From positions 897 through 20,910 of the forward strand of contig DGVK01000159.1 of assembly GCA_002395905.1 (NCBI GenBank): a stretch of DNA of 20,014 nt, read 5' to 3'. The notes beneath the pieces were generated by a model that saw only the letters and a program-made list of their open reading frames with translations, ran no database searches and had not been told where the DNA came from. Positions within the stretch are counted from its first letter, which is position 1, and every line of letters begins with the position of its first letter. The translations under genes were made by a program, and so were the position numbers. This document shows positions 6,711 through 13,840 of this stretch, piece after piece. Origin of the DNA: Verrucomicrobia bacterium UBA4286 (GTDB lineage: Bacteria; Verrucomicrobiota; Kiritimatiellia; RFP12; UBA1067).

Positions 6711-8358
6711 GTGAATGTGTTTTACAGTAATGTTCCCGGTAGAGTTCGTTTGGGATTATTCGCCAGTAGAACAAGCCGTCGTTGCGGCGCTCTATCTGGA
6801 GTTGCTCGTCGCGGAACCGCGTGTAGGGCTTTCGCTGGAATACTCCTCGCCAGTTCTCTCCCTTTGGCGGTCTCACCCAACCTTCGCTCTTTTTCTTTCC
6901 TGCCGCCGCAATGAGGGTCTTGATGACTTTTGCGGCGGATGGCTTGAGGTTGATGTATGGTTCCGTAGCGCATCCTGGGACAACCTGCTCGTCGACGGCG
7001 ATGGTTTTGTAGTCCCTTGTCATTGCGAACCGATACGCCCTGAGGGGCAGCGCGGCGATATCTACTGTCGTGGGCTGAATGTCGGTTTTGACGGTCGCTG
7101 CCCTGGGCTTCTTCGGCTTTATGCATCTTCTCGGTGCGTCTGCAATGTTCAGCGTGGCAAGTAGTTCTTTCAATGTCTTCACGTCTAGAACGTGCGGCTG
7201 GTCATCCACGCCGACGAACTTCGGGAACAGAAGCCAGCAGGACTCCGATGAAAGGTCGCGCACGATTTTCGTCGGGACTGGCCGCATGCTTTTTGCGTAT
7301 GCGATCAGATTGGTCCTTATGGCGTACCACAGCTCGGCGACTTCTGCCGAGTCGCAGCGCGCAACTGCATAGTCTGACGAAGCCTGACCTTTCCACAACT
7401 CCCTGACAAATTTCGCGTATTGTGGTTGGGTGAACAGGAATTCGCCTTTCTGCGAGTTGCTGCAGGCGGCATCCACGACGGCTGCAAGGCTTTTCAACGC
7501 CGGCAGCAACTTGTTTTCACGCTTGCCGCAACGCGTGCTTCCATCTATGGAACGTTCAGCCGCCATCAAGGACACTGCCTCGACCATCGCATCCGCCATT
7601 GCGTCCAATATCGGGCGGCTCTCGCGGAGCGTCCATCTCCCATCCGCCCTCTTGTAGCAGCTAAGTGCCTTGAGCCAAAGGTCTTTTGCACAGGAGCCCC
7701 TTTGGACTGCCGCCTCGGCTCCCTTTTCGAGGTATACCAGCGTGGACTTCCTCGCTCGCTCAATGCTGGCTCCAAGCCGGTGCGGTCCGTGATGGCATGT
7801 CACGAAGACGCGTTCCCCGTTCGGGAGGGTCTGTTCCATTGTGTCGTTGCGCCAGTCAGGCTTGTCGTCTATGTGGTAGTCGCAGGTGTCGTCGTCGAAT
7901 GACAGTATCTCGGGGACGGCTCTTTCCCATTGCTGCGCAATGCCGTTCGAGACAGGCGTTCCGCCTCTTTCCAGTTCGGCGGCGGCATCTTCAAGTGTGC
8001 TCGATATCAAGTCTATGAAGAACGGCCAGGGCTCGGACTCTTCGGCATCGGTCTTGTGCCTGTCGGCGCAGAAGACGCTCAGTTCCACAAGACTTCGGAT
8101 GCGCGACAGCTTCTCGGATTCGTTACGCGCATCCTTCTCCTTCAGCATGAGCGTCGCTGCGTCGTTGCGGTCGAGGATGCACTCCGCCGGCACGTCCGTT
8201 ATGTAGCGGCTTCCTCTCTCAAGGCAGAATCCGCTGGCGGTGCGCTTGCCGTCCGAGGACGAGAGGACTTCTGCGTTCTGCAGGAAGCGCGGGCAGGTGT
8301 CTATGTCACAGGCCGTGCCGTGGCGAGGGCAGAGGACGAAAACGTCAGACTTCTCCAT
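6694..8358 (-). CDS. Unrecognised cargo protein B (554 aa) with an N-terminal Cys/His cluster
   Basis: I do not recognise this family. The N-terminus has Cys10, His13, Cys17 and Cys22 in VLCPRHGTACDIDTCPRF, spaced like a small zinc-binding site. The middle is mostly helical by composition, with acidic stretches near residues 110-175. The C-terminal 80 residues (from about 475, including KPSAAKVIKTLIAAAG, then W, G and aromatic positions) read like a winged-helix or similar nucleic-acid-binding fold; that is only an impression. No signal peptide or membrane segment is seen. The ATG at 8358 overlaps the previous gene's end by 14 bases and has AAAGGAG four bases ahead; the longer frame from 8385 has no ribosome site. 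It is the last gene before a strong terminator, co-transcribed with the 461-aa protein and the AAA ATPase. Confidence 0.8.
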   Translation of the reverse strand: MEKSDVFVLCPRHGTACDIDTCPRFLQNAEVLSSSDGKRTASGFCLERGSRYITDVPAECILDRNDAATLMLKEKDARNESEKLSRIRSLVELSVFCADRHKTDAEESEPWPFFIDLISSTLEDAAAELERGGTPVSNGIAQQWERAVPEILSFDDDTCDYHIDDKPDWRNDTMEQTLPNGERVFVTCHHGPHRLGASIERARKSTLVYLEKGAEAAVQRGSCAKDLWLKALSCYKRADGRWTLRESRPILDAMADAMVEAVSLMAAERSIDGSTRCGKRENKLLPALKSLAAVVDAACSNSQKGEFLFTQPQYAKFVRELWKGQASSDYAVARCDSAEVAELWYAIRTNLIAYAKSMRPVPTKIVRDLSSESCWLLFPKFVGVDDQPHVLDVKTLKELLATLNIADAPRRCIKPKKPRAATVKTDIQPTTVDIAALPLRAYRFAMTRDYKTIAVDEQVVPGCATEPYINLKPSAAKVIKTLIAAAGKKKSEGWVRPPKGENWRGVFQRKPYTRFRDEQLQIERRNDGLFYWRIIPNELYREHYCKTHSRNPLF

Positions 8359-9730
8359 TGCGCTCCTTTTCTGTAAGGAATGCATACGCCTGGTCGCTGA
8401 GACCGTCCAGCTTCCAGCGGGCGCGGAGGCTCAAAGCCTTCATCCTCAGCTCGCGGTCGTTCTTGTGCTTGTTTTCGAGGCGTGGCGTGCATCCACCGGG
8501 CTTAATCGGGAACGTGACCTCGGCGAAGTCGGAAGTCTCGCCGATGCAGTCGTTGTTTTCGTCGTAGCTGTGGGGATGCAGGCGCGCCTTCAGCTCGACA
8601 CGGAGGACAGTCCAGTCCTTGGGGTCGAAGCGTTCCTTGAGCTGTTTCGCGATCTGGTCGTGGATCGGCAGGGCGTCCGAGCCTTTGAAGACGGTCGGCG
8701 TGTACTCGCCCTCGCCATCTGGCTTCAGCTTGAAATCCTCGCTGGCCGGGTTGTCGGCGACCTGAATCTCCATTTCGGAAATCCACACCTTTTCGCCTGC
8801 CTTCCTGCTGCTTTCGGGCAGGGTTATCTGCTCCGCGAAACGGTCTGGGTACTTGAACAGCGGAAGCCGGTGTTCGCAGTGCCGGCGCTTTTGCTTCTCG
8901 ACCTCCGACCCGAGGACGTACTTCAGGAACAGGTCGAGTATGTGTTCGGGATCGCCGGACTTGGTCTCCGATATCCAAGCCTTGTCCCTGGCGTAGAAAT
9001 GGCGGATCTCAAACCCCGTCATGTTCGTGTCTACGCCTATGACCGCCTGGTCTCCCTGCACCTTCAGGACGTCCCTCTCCGGCGGGGATGTGTTCACGTA
9101 GTACCGCACGTACCCCTCGGTGGTTACCGACGGTATGACGAACGCAATGTAGTTCTTGTGCTGGTGGGTCGTGCGGATGTACTTCTCCAGTTCGTCGCGG
9201 AACGTCTGGAGGCCTCTGGACATCTGGGCTCTGTCGAACGAGGGCGGAGTGATGTTCTTGTGTATGAACGTTCCCTGCTCGACCTTCGAGGCGGCGATTC
9301 GGAGCGTTTCCCACAGCTTATTGGCGTCCTCCCGTTCGTTCCCCTCGCCAGACTTGGTGCGGATCGCGACGAACGCGGCCATCATCGCAAGCGGGCGGCG
9401 CTTGTCGAACATCTTTGCGTATTGAAGCGAATTGTACACCTTCTTCAGCGCATAGTGGTGGTCGAGGAAGTCGGTGATGGTCCTGTAGTTCGTGTTGTCG
9501 CTGTTGACCGCCGCTATCGTGTTCAGGGTGCGGAAGAGCGCGCCGTGTTCCTGTGGGTTTTCGTCGGCGAATTTGTCTAGCCGCGCGAACAGTATCTCCG
9601 CTCGCTCCCGTGCGTTCCGTCCGAGGTCCATTTCGGACACCTTGAGGCTCGGCGCATAGGCATCGAACAGCTCGACGGCCATTTCGCGCGAGTTGAGGAG
9701 CATTATCATCTGAACCAGACCGCCAGTCAT
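8345..9730 (-). CDS. Unrecognised cargo protein A (461 aa)
   Basis: I do not recognise this protein. It looks soluble, with no signal peptide or membrane segment. The first 200 residues appear helical, with a charged segment TKSGEGNEREDANKLWETLR near 125-144. The central and C-terminal parts alternate strands with loops (for example KVWISEMEIQV near 323 and TVLRVELKARL near 387). No Walker motif, HNH, PD-(D/E)XK or HEPN-type RxxxxH pattern could be read with confidence. The ATG at 9730 has a full GGAAGGAGG site five bases ahead and overlaps the stop of a nine-codon frame. It is followed, with a 14-base overlap, by the 554-aa gene, so the two products are probably made together. Confidence 0.8.
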   Translation of the reverse strand: MTGGLVQMIMLLNSREMAVELFDAYAPSLKVSEMDLGRNARERAEILFARLDKFADENPQEHGALFRTLNTIAAVNSDNTNYRTITDFLDHHYALKKVYNSLQYAKMFDKRRPLAMMAAFVAIRTKSGEGNEREDANKLWETLRIAASKVEQGTFIHKNITPPSFDRAQMSRGLQTFRDELEKYIRTTHQHKNYIAFVIPSVTTEGYVRYYVNTSPPERDVLKVQGDQAVIGVDTNMTGFEIRHFYARDKAWISETKSGDPEHILDLFLKYVLGSEVEKQKRRHCEHRLPLFKYPDRFAEQITLPESSRKAGEKVWISEMEIQVADNPASEDFKLKPDGEGEYTPTVFKGSDALPIHDQIAKQLKERFDPKDWTVLRVELKARLHPHSYDENNDCIGETSDFAEVTFPIKPGGCTPRLENKHKNDRELRMKALSLRARWKLDGLSDQAYAFLTEKERNGEV

Positions 9731-9756
9731 ATCGACCTCCTTCCGATTGTATTCAT
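9727..9756 (-). CDS. Possible nine-codon leader peptide overlapping the next ribosome site
   Basis: A minimal frame reads MNTIGRRSI and stops on a TGA that overlaps the next ATG (ATATGA). It has its own GGGAGG site eight bases ahead. Its codons contain the AAGGAGG site of the 461-aa gene. Such an arrangement can tune translation of the downstream gene, but a chance frame is equally possible. Confidence 0.3.
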   Translation of the reverse strand: MNTIGRRSI

Positions 9757-9770
9757 GCCGTTCCCTCCCT

Positions 9771-11060
9771 TCAGATTGCCGAGGGGTCTAGCAGGAAGTC
9801 GTAGACGCTGATGTTGAGGACGCCGCTTTCGTCGAACCACCTGCGTCCTACGTCCTTCCTGACGACGACCTTCCTGAAGCTGTCGCCGGTGAAGGAGAAC
9901 GGCTTTAGCTCCGCAAGTCGCTTCTCCTCCGTCTGGATGGCGTATGCGGACTGGATGTACACACGTTCGCCCGACCGGTTCACGACGAAGTCTATCTCGC
10001 GCACCTTGCGCACCGTCTTGCCCTGCGAGTCCTTTTCGTATGAGGTCACGACACCGACGTCCACGGAGTACCCGCGCCGCACGAGTTCGTTGTAGATGAT
10101 GTTCTCCATTATGTGCGTCTCCTCCTGCTGCCGGAAGCCGCACCTCGCGTTCCGAAGCCCCACGTCCTCGCAGTAGTATTTCTGCGGGTAGTCGAAGTAC
10201 GTGTGGCCCTTGATGTCGTACCGCTTCGCCTCTGAGAACAGGAACGCGTCCTCAAGGTGACCGATGTACGCCGCGACGGTCTTGACGGTCGCTGACGAGC
10301 CCTGTTCGGACGCAAGGGACGTGGCGATGTTGTTCGCGTTCGTGAGCGAGCCGACGGAGGAGCAGAGGAAGTCAAGGATGCGTGACATGACGTCCGGGCG
10401 GTCGACGCGCTTGCGCTCCACTATGTCCCTGAGATAGACCTCGTCGAACAGCCTCTTGAGGTATTCCTCGCGGCTGGCGTCGTCGGGGCGCGAGAGCGCG
10501 AACGGCATGCCGCCGAAGCGCATGTAGTCGTCCAGCGCGTCGCGCTTGTCAACCGACACCGCCGAGAGATATTCGGCGAAGGAGAGCGGATGGACGCGTA
10601 TCTCGTCGCCGCGCCCGCGAAACTCGGTCTTGATGTCGGACGACAGCATCTTCGAGTTGGAGCCCGTCACGTACACGTCCAGGTTCTCCATGTGGAGAAA
10701 TCCGTTCAGCGCGTCGTAGAACGTTATCTTCTCCCCGTCGGGGGAGTGCGGGTTGGGCACCTTGTCCGACATCTGGATTTCGTCTATGAACAGATACCTT
10801 CTGCCGGACGCCCCGCTCATCCATGAATCCACATACGCGGAAAGCTCCAGCGGATTCCTGTACTTCGCGGCGTTTATGTCGTCGAGCTCTATCGTCAGGA
10901 TGTCCTCCGGCAGCACTCCGTTGTCCAGCAGATGGCGGCGGAACAGGGTCTTGAGCAGATACGATTTCCCGCACCGTCTTATCCCGGTGATGACCTTGAC
11001 CTGCCCGTTCCACATGAGCGAGACGAGTTTGTCGAGGTAGAAGTCGCGTTTGATCTCCAT
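9771..11060 (-). CDS. AAA ATPase of the AAA_14/DUF4143 family
   Basis: This is a 429-aa P-loop ATPase. Residues 26-33 (GIRRCGKS) form Walker A, 89-96 (YLFIDEIQ) Walker B, 131-136 (VTGSNS) a sensor strand, and FRGRG (147-151) a likely arginine finger. Residues about 200-429 are the DUF4143 part, ending in a degenerate PD-(D/E)XK-like stretch around REIDFVV (354-360) and YIQSAYAI (368-375), where the catalytic Lys is missing. The family is widespread and of unknown function. The ATG at 11060 is preceded by GGGAG and follows a consensus promoter; the frame continues upstream to 11243 but crosses the promoter, so that part is not coding. It heads the operon with two unrecognised genes, which is unusual because DUF4143 genes are often solitary. 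Confidence 0.9.
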   Translation of the reverse strand: MEIKRDFYLDKLVSLMWNGQVKVITGIRRCGKSYLLKTLFRRHLLDNGVLPEDILTIELDDINAAKYRNPLELSAYVDSWMSGASGRRYLFIDEIQMSDKVPNPHSPDGEKITFYDALNGFLHMENLDVYVTGSNSKMLSSDIKTEFRGRGDEIRVHPLSFAEYLSAVSVDKRDALDDYMRFGGMPFALSRPDDASREEYLKRLFDEVYLRDIVERKRVDRPDVMSRILDFLCSSVGSLTNANNIATSLASEQGSSATVKTVAAYIGHLEDAFLFSEAKRYDIKGHTYFDYPQKYYCEDVGLRNARCGFRQQEETHIMENIIYNELVRRGYSVDVGVVTSYEKDSQGKTVRKVREIDFVVNRSGERVYIQSAYAIQTEEKRLAELKPFSFTGDSFRKVVVRKDVGRRWFDESGVLNISVYDFLLDPSAI

Positions 11061-11083
11061 TGAAATTCTCCCGGTTTGCTTCC

Positions 11084-11177
11084 TTTTACACAAAAGTTTG
11101 GAGATATTATACCATTTTCGCACCCTATCTGTCAATGGGGCGATGGAAACTTGGCGCGTTTTACACAAAAGTTTGGA
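11084..11177. repeat. Two 19-bp direct repeats 75 bp apart around the ATPase promoter
   Basis: TTTTACACAAAAGTTTGGA occurs exactly at 11084-11102 and again at 11159-11177. One copy covers the predicted transcription start of the minus-strand ATPase promoter; the other lies upstream of its -35. Each contains a small inverted repeat (TTTT-ACAC-AAAA). The 75-bp spacing is close to seven helical turns, suiting a repressor that loops DNA. Confidence 0.85.
11106..11135 (-). promoter_or_regulatory. Consensus promoter of the ATPase cargo operon
   Basis: On the minus strand TTGACA (complement of 11130-11135) and TATAAT (complement of 11106-11111) both match the sigma-70 consensus exactly and are 18 bases apart. 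TG one base ahead of the -10 makes it an extended -10. The predicted start near 11099 falls in one of the 19-bp repeats, so a protein bound there would block initiation. Confidence 0.88.
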
Positions 11178-11269
11178 AAATAATGTCTCCGTATCTTTGT
11201 CGCGCCGAAGATGCTCATGTTTACCGTATAGGATAGTAGCCACCGAAAGTGGCGGAAAGGAATCGGCAC

Positions 11270-12091
11270 ATGAACCAGTGCGCTTTTTTCGCGGATATAC
11301 CCGCAGACGAATACCACCAGGCGGCGAGGGACGGGAAGTTCCTCTCCAGCCATCTGCTTGGCGATTTCAGGAAGTCGCCTCTTCTCTACAAGAAGAAGAT
11401 GAACGGCGAGATCGAGCCGACGGAGTCGGCGGCGCTTGCAGTCGGACGCGCCGTCCATACCCTTGTTTTGGAAGGACGCTCGAAGTTCGACGAGGAGTTC
11501 ATGGTGAGCGACGGGCCGGTCAATCCGAAGACCGGCGAGCCGTTCGGGAAGCTCACGAAGGCGTACAAGGAATGGGCGGCGGCACAGACGAAGGACGTCG
11601 TGAGCGGTCCCGACTTCGCATTCATGTCGAAGCTCCGCGAGAGCGTCTGGGCACATCCAGTCGCCCGCGAACTGCTGGACGACGGCATTGCGGAACAGAC
11701 AGTTCGCACACATTACTGCGACGAGCCGTGCCAGATACGTATGGACTGGTTCCGCGCAGACTACGACGGACGCCCGGTCATCTGCGACCTCAAGACCTGC
11801 GAGACGCTCGACTACTTCGAGGGCGACGCGCGGCGTTTCGGCTATCCGCAGCAGATGGCGTTCTACCGCGAGGTCTTGCGCTCCGCCAGCGACGGCGAGG
11901 TTGTCGCCGACTGTTATTTGATTGCGGTCGAGAAGCGCGAACCTATGCGTTGCGGAGTGTGGAAGCTCACCGACGGCATCCTTGAGACGTGCGCCCTTGA
12001 GAACGAGCGGGCGATTGCGGAACTCCGCAAGTGCCGACGCGAGAATCTCTGGCCTACGCGCACGGAGGATATGCGCATTCTCGACGTGTAG
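11270..12091 (+). CDS. PD-(D/E)XK exonuclease, DUF3799/RecE-like
   Basis: This 273-aa protein is a predicted RecB-family exonuclease that would chew double-stranded ends to give single strands for annealing. Motifs are GRAVH (59-63, the His common in this group), RMDW with Asp159, CDLKT with Asp173 and Lys175, and QQMAFY (194-199, the QxxxY motif). It is the first gene of the plus-strand early operon. The ATG at 11270 is chosen over an upstream GTG (11249) because AAAGGAA lies seven bases ahead and the family starts with a short segment before residues DEYHQ. A small hairpin GCCAC-CGAAA-GTGGC (11239-11253) lies just before the ribosome site. I saw no convincing promoter between 11178 and 11238. 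Confidence 0.9.
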   Translation: MNQCAFFADIPADEYHQAARDGKFLSSHLLGDFRKSPLLYKKKMNGEIEPTESAALAVGRAVHTLVLEGRSKFDEEFMVSDGPVNPKTGEPFGKLTKAYKEWAAAQTKDVVSGPDFAFMSKLRESVWAHPVARELLDDGIAEQTVRTHYCDEPCQIRMDWFRADYDGRPVICDLKTCETLDYFEGDARRFGYPQQMAFYREVLRSASDGEVVADCYLIAVEKREPMRCGVWKLTDGILETCALENERAIAELRKCRRENLWPTRTEDMRILDV

Positions 12092-12119
12092 CCTCCATCA
12101 ACCATCCACGACTCAATTT

Positions 12120-12149
12120 GGCGGGCGGTGCATTGCCGTCCGCCTTTTT
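12120..12149 (+). terminator. Intrinsic terminator inside the early operon
   Basis: A 9-bp stem (12120-12128 with 12136-12144, one G-T pair) and seven-base loop run into T5. It sits between the exonuclease and the Sak4-like gene, which point the same way, so it should act as an attenuator unless read through. Confidence 0.8.
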
Positions 12150-12176
12150 CATACACCCGAAAAAAAGGAACAACAG

Positions 12177-12923
12177 ATGAACCTGCTGGAGACGATAACG
12201 ACGGGCAAGGCGCAGCAGCCTCCCCGCATCATGATATACGGCAGCGAGGGAGTTGGCAAGTCCACCTTCGCCGCCTCCGCGCCGAAGCCGATCTTTGTGC
12301 AGACCGAAGATGGTTTGAGCGAGATTGACTGTGCGAAGTTCCCGCTCTGCACCTCATACGCAGAGGTAGTGGAGCAGCTGAAGGCAATCCGCGACGGCGA
12401 ACACGACTACGCGACGCTGTGCATCGACTCGCTCGACTGGCTTGAGCGTCTCATCTGGGACCGCGTGTGCGCCGACTACGGCGTCAAGTCCATCGAAAAG
12501 GCCGACGGCGGCTACGGCAAGGGCTACACCTACGCGCTCACCTACTGGCGCGAGATCGTGAAGCTCCTGAACGAGATCCGCGCCAGGAAGCAGATGGCGG
12601 TCATCCTCGTCGCTCACGCGAAGGTCGAGCGCTTCGAGGACCCGGAGCATCCCGCCTACGACCGCTACCAGCCGCGCCTCCACAAGTCGGCGAACTCGCT
12701 GGTGTGCGAGTGGGCGGACGCGGTGCTGTTCGCCACGCGCAGAATGCGTGTGGACTCGACGACCGGCAAGGCCGCGCCTGTAGGTGCTGACGGCGGCGAG
12801 CGCATCATCCGCACGAACGGATCGCCCGCCTGCAACGCGAAGAACCGCTACTCGCTTCCGAGCGAGATGGCACTCTCGTGGCAGGCCTTCATGGACGGCA
12901 TGAAGGCGGGATCAAAGATGTAA
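12177..12923 (+). CDS. Sak4-like RecA-fold ATPase (AAA_24, phage nucleotide-binding protein)
   Basis: This 248-aa protein has a RecA-type core: Walker A GSEGVGKST (22-30), a Walker B strand ending in Asp84 (TLCIDSLDWLE, 80-90) and the VILVAHAKV strand (142-150) with a His at the sensor position. Such AAA_24 proteins include phage Sak4 single-strand annealing ATPases, which anneal complementary strands and are often next to a single-strand binding protein. Here it sits between an exonuclease and a DUF669 protein, which supports a recombination role. The ATG at 12177 follows AAAAAGGAA. The N-terminus begins directly with the core, as in Sak4. The exact activity is inferred from family and neighbours. 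Confidence 0.85.
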   Translation: MNLLETITTGKAQQPPRIMIYGSEGVGKSTFAASAPKPIFVQTEDGLSEIDCAKFPLCTSYAEVVEQLKAIRDGEHDYATLCIDSLDWLERLIWDRVCADYGVKSIEKADGGYGKGYTYALTYWREIVKLLNEIRARKQMAVILVAHAKVERFEDPEHPAYDRYQPRLHKSANSLVCEWADAVLFATRRMRVDSTTGKAAPVGADGGERIIRTNGSPACNAKNRYSLPSEMALSWQAFMDGMKAGSKM

Positions 12924-12947
12924 CGCAACAATCTGACTTTGAAAACG

Positions 12948-12983
12948 GGGAATCCGTGCCTTGTGGCGCGGGTTCCCTTTTTT
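12948..12983 (+). terminator. Strong intrinsic terminator inside the early operon
   Basis: A 13-bp stem with two G-T pairs (12948-12960 and 12965-12977) and a TTGT loop runs into T6. It lies between the Sak4-like and DUF669 genes. Its 3' flank TTTTTTCAT resembles the flank of the terminator at 12120-12149. Confidence 0.88.
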
Positions 12984-13016
12984 CATGCTCAAACGAAAAC
13001 AGGAAAGGAGCCTATC

Positions 13017-13466
13017 ATGGCACAACTGAAGTTCAATGCGGCCGAAGTCGACACTACCTCCCGCGATGCAATCCCCTCCGGCACCTACGAGGCGGTCGTG
13101 ACCGACTCGGAGACGAGGGCCACGAAGTCGGGCACCGGCATCGGAATCAACCTCACTTTCGAGATCCTCTCGGAGGGTCCGGCCAAGGGACGCAAGGTGT
13201 TCGCGTGGATCAACTACGAGAACGCCAGCGCGAAGGCGCAGCAGATCGGGCGCGAGGAGCTGGCAAGCCTCTGCAAGGCGGTCGGCGTGACCGAGCTGGA
13301 CGACACCGTTCAGCTCCACAACCTCCCGCTCCTCATCACGGTCGGCCTCGACAGGAACGACCCAACGAAGAACGTCATCAAGGCGTACAAGGCGAAGGCA
13401 GCGCAGACGGCCCAGCCCGCGCAGAAGTCGCCGCAGGCGGCGGGAGCCGCGCCGTGGGCGCGGTAG
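13017..13466 (+). CDS. DUF669 family protein (probable single-strand DNA-binding partner)
   Basis: This 149-aa protein belongs by pattern to DUF669: an early IPSGTYEAVVTDSE segment (24-37), GTGIGINLTFEIL (40-52), the WINYEN segment, and a C-terminal Ala/Gln/Pro-rich tail ending in an aromatic-containing tip. DUF669 proteins are found in phage replication and recombination clusters and are thought to bind single-stranded DNA or act with annealing ATPases; the evidence in general is thin. The flexible tail resembles tails of SSB proteins but lacks their acidic tip. AAAGGAG (13004-13010) is six bases ahead of the ATG. The RusA gene starts within its last codons. Confidence 0.8.
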   Translation: MAQLKFNAAEVDTTSRDAIPSGTYEAVVTDSETRATKSGTGIGINLTFEILSEGPAKGRKVFAWINYENASAKAQQIGREELASLCKAVGVTELDDTVQLHNLPLLITVGLDRNDPTKNVIKAYKAKAAQTAQPAQKSPQAAGAAPWAR

Positions 13467-13840
13467 AGTTCGACCTCCCCTGGCCGCCCAGCGTAAACCG
13501 ATACTACCGCCACGTCGGGCATTGCGTCCTCATAAGCCGCGAGGGTCGCAAGTACCGACGGATGGCGGTGAGCCGCCTCGGAGGGCTTTTCGAGAAGTTC
13601 TCCGGGGTGGTCGCGTTGTCCATCGACTGCTATCCGCCTGATCGACGGAGACGCGACATAGACAACATTCTGAAGTGCCTTCTGGACTCGCTCGTGAACG
13701 CGGGTGTGCTGGAGGACGACTCACTCGTCAAGCGTCTCCACATGGAGATGCTGGGACCCATCGAAGGAGGACTCGTCCATGTACGACTTGAGACCTTACC
13801 AGAGCGACGCGGTCAAGGCCGTGTACGACCACCTTCGTGA
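13454..13840 (+). CDS. rusA: RusA-family Holliday junction resolvase
   Basis: This 128-aa protein should cut four-way junctions formed in element recombination or replication. It carries the N-terminal PWPPSVNRYYR (9-19) and the signature PPDRRRRDIDN (61-71), with acidic Asp68 and Asp70, Lys74 and the DD pair at 88-89 matching the RusA active site. I choose a GTG start at 13454: GGAG (13443-13446) is seven bases ahead, and the conserved N-terminus begins a few residues later. The gene overlaps the DUF669 end by 13 bases and the helicase start by 62 bases, so its last 20 residues are coded in two frames; these are Arg-rich and beyond the family core. Confidence 0.88.
   Translation: MGAVEFDLPWPPSVNRYYRHVGHCVLISREGRKYRRMAVSRLGGLFEKFSGVVALSIDCYPPDRRRRDIDNILKCLLDSLVNAGVLEDDSLVKRLHMEMLGPIEGGLVHVRLETLPERRGQGRVRPPS

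Noticed and set aside
9727..10143. A 138-codon minus-strand frame overlapping the end of the ATPase gene
   Set aside because: It reads out of frame through DUF4143 coding sequence; only its last nine codons, after a ribosome site, were kept as a candidate leader.
11061..11243. N-terminal extension of the AAA ATPase
   Set aside because: The extension runs through the consensus promoter and both direct repeats, and the ATG at 11060 has a good ribosome site.
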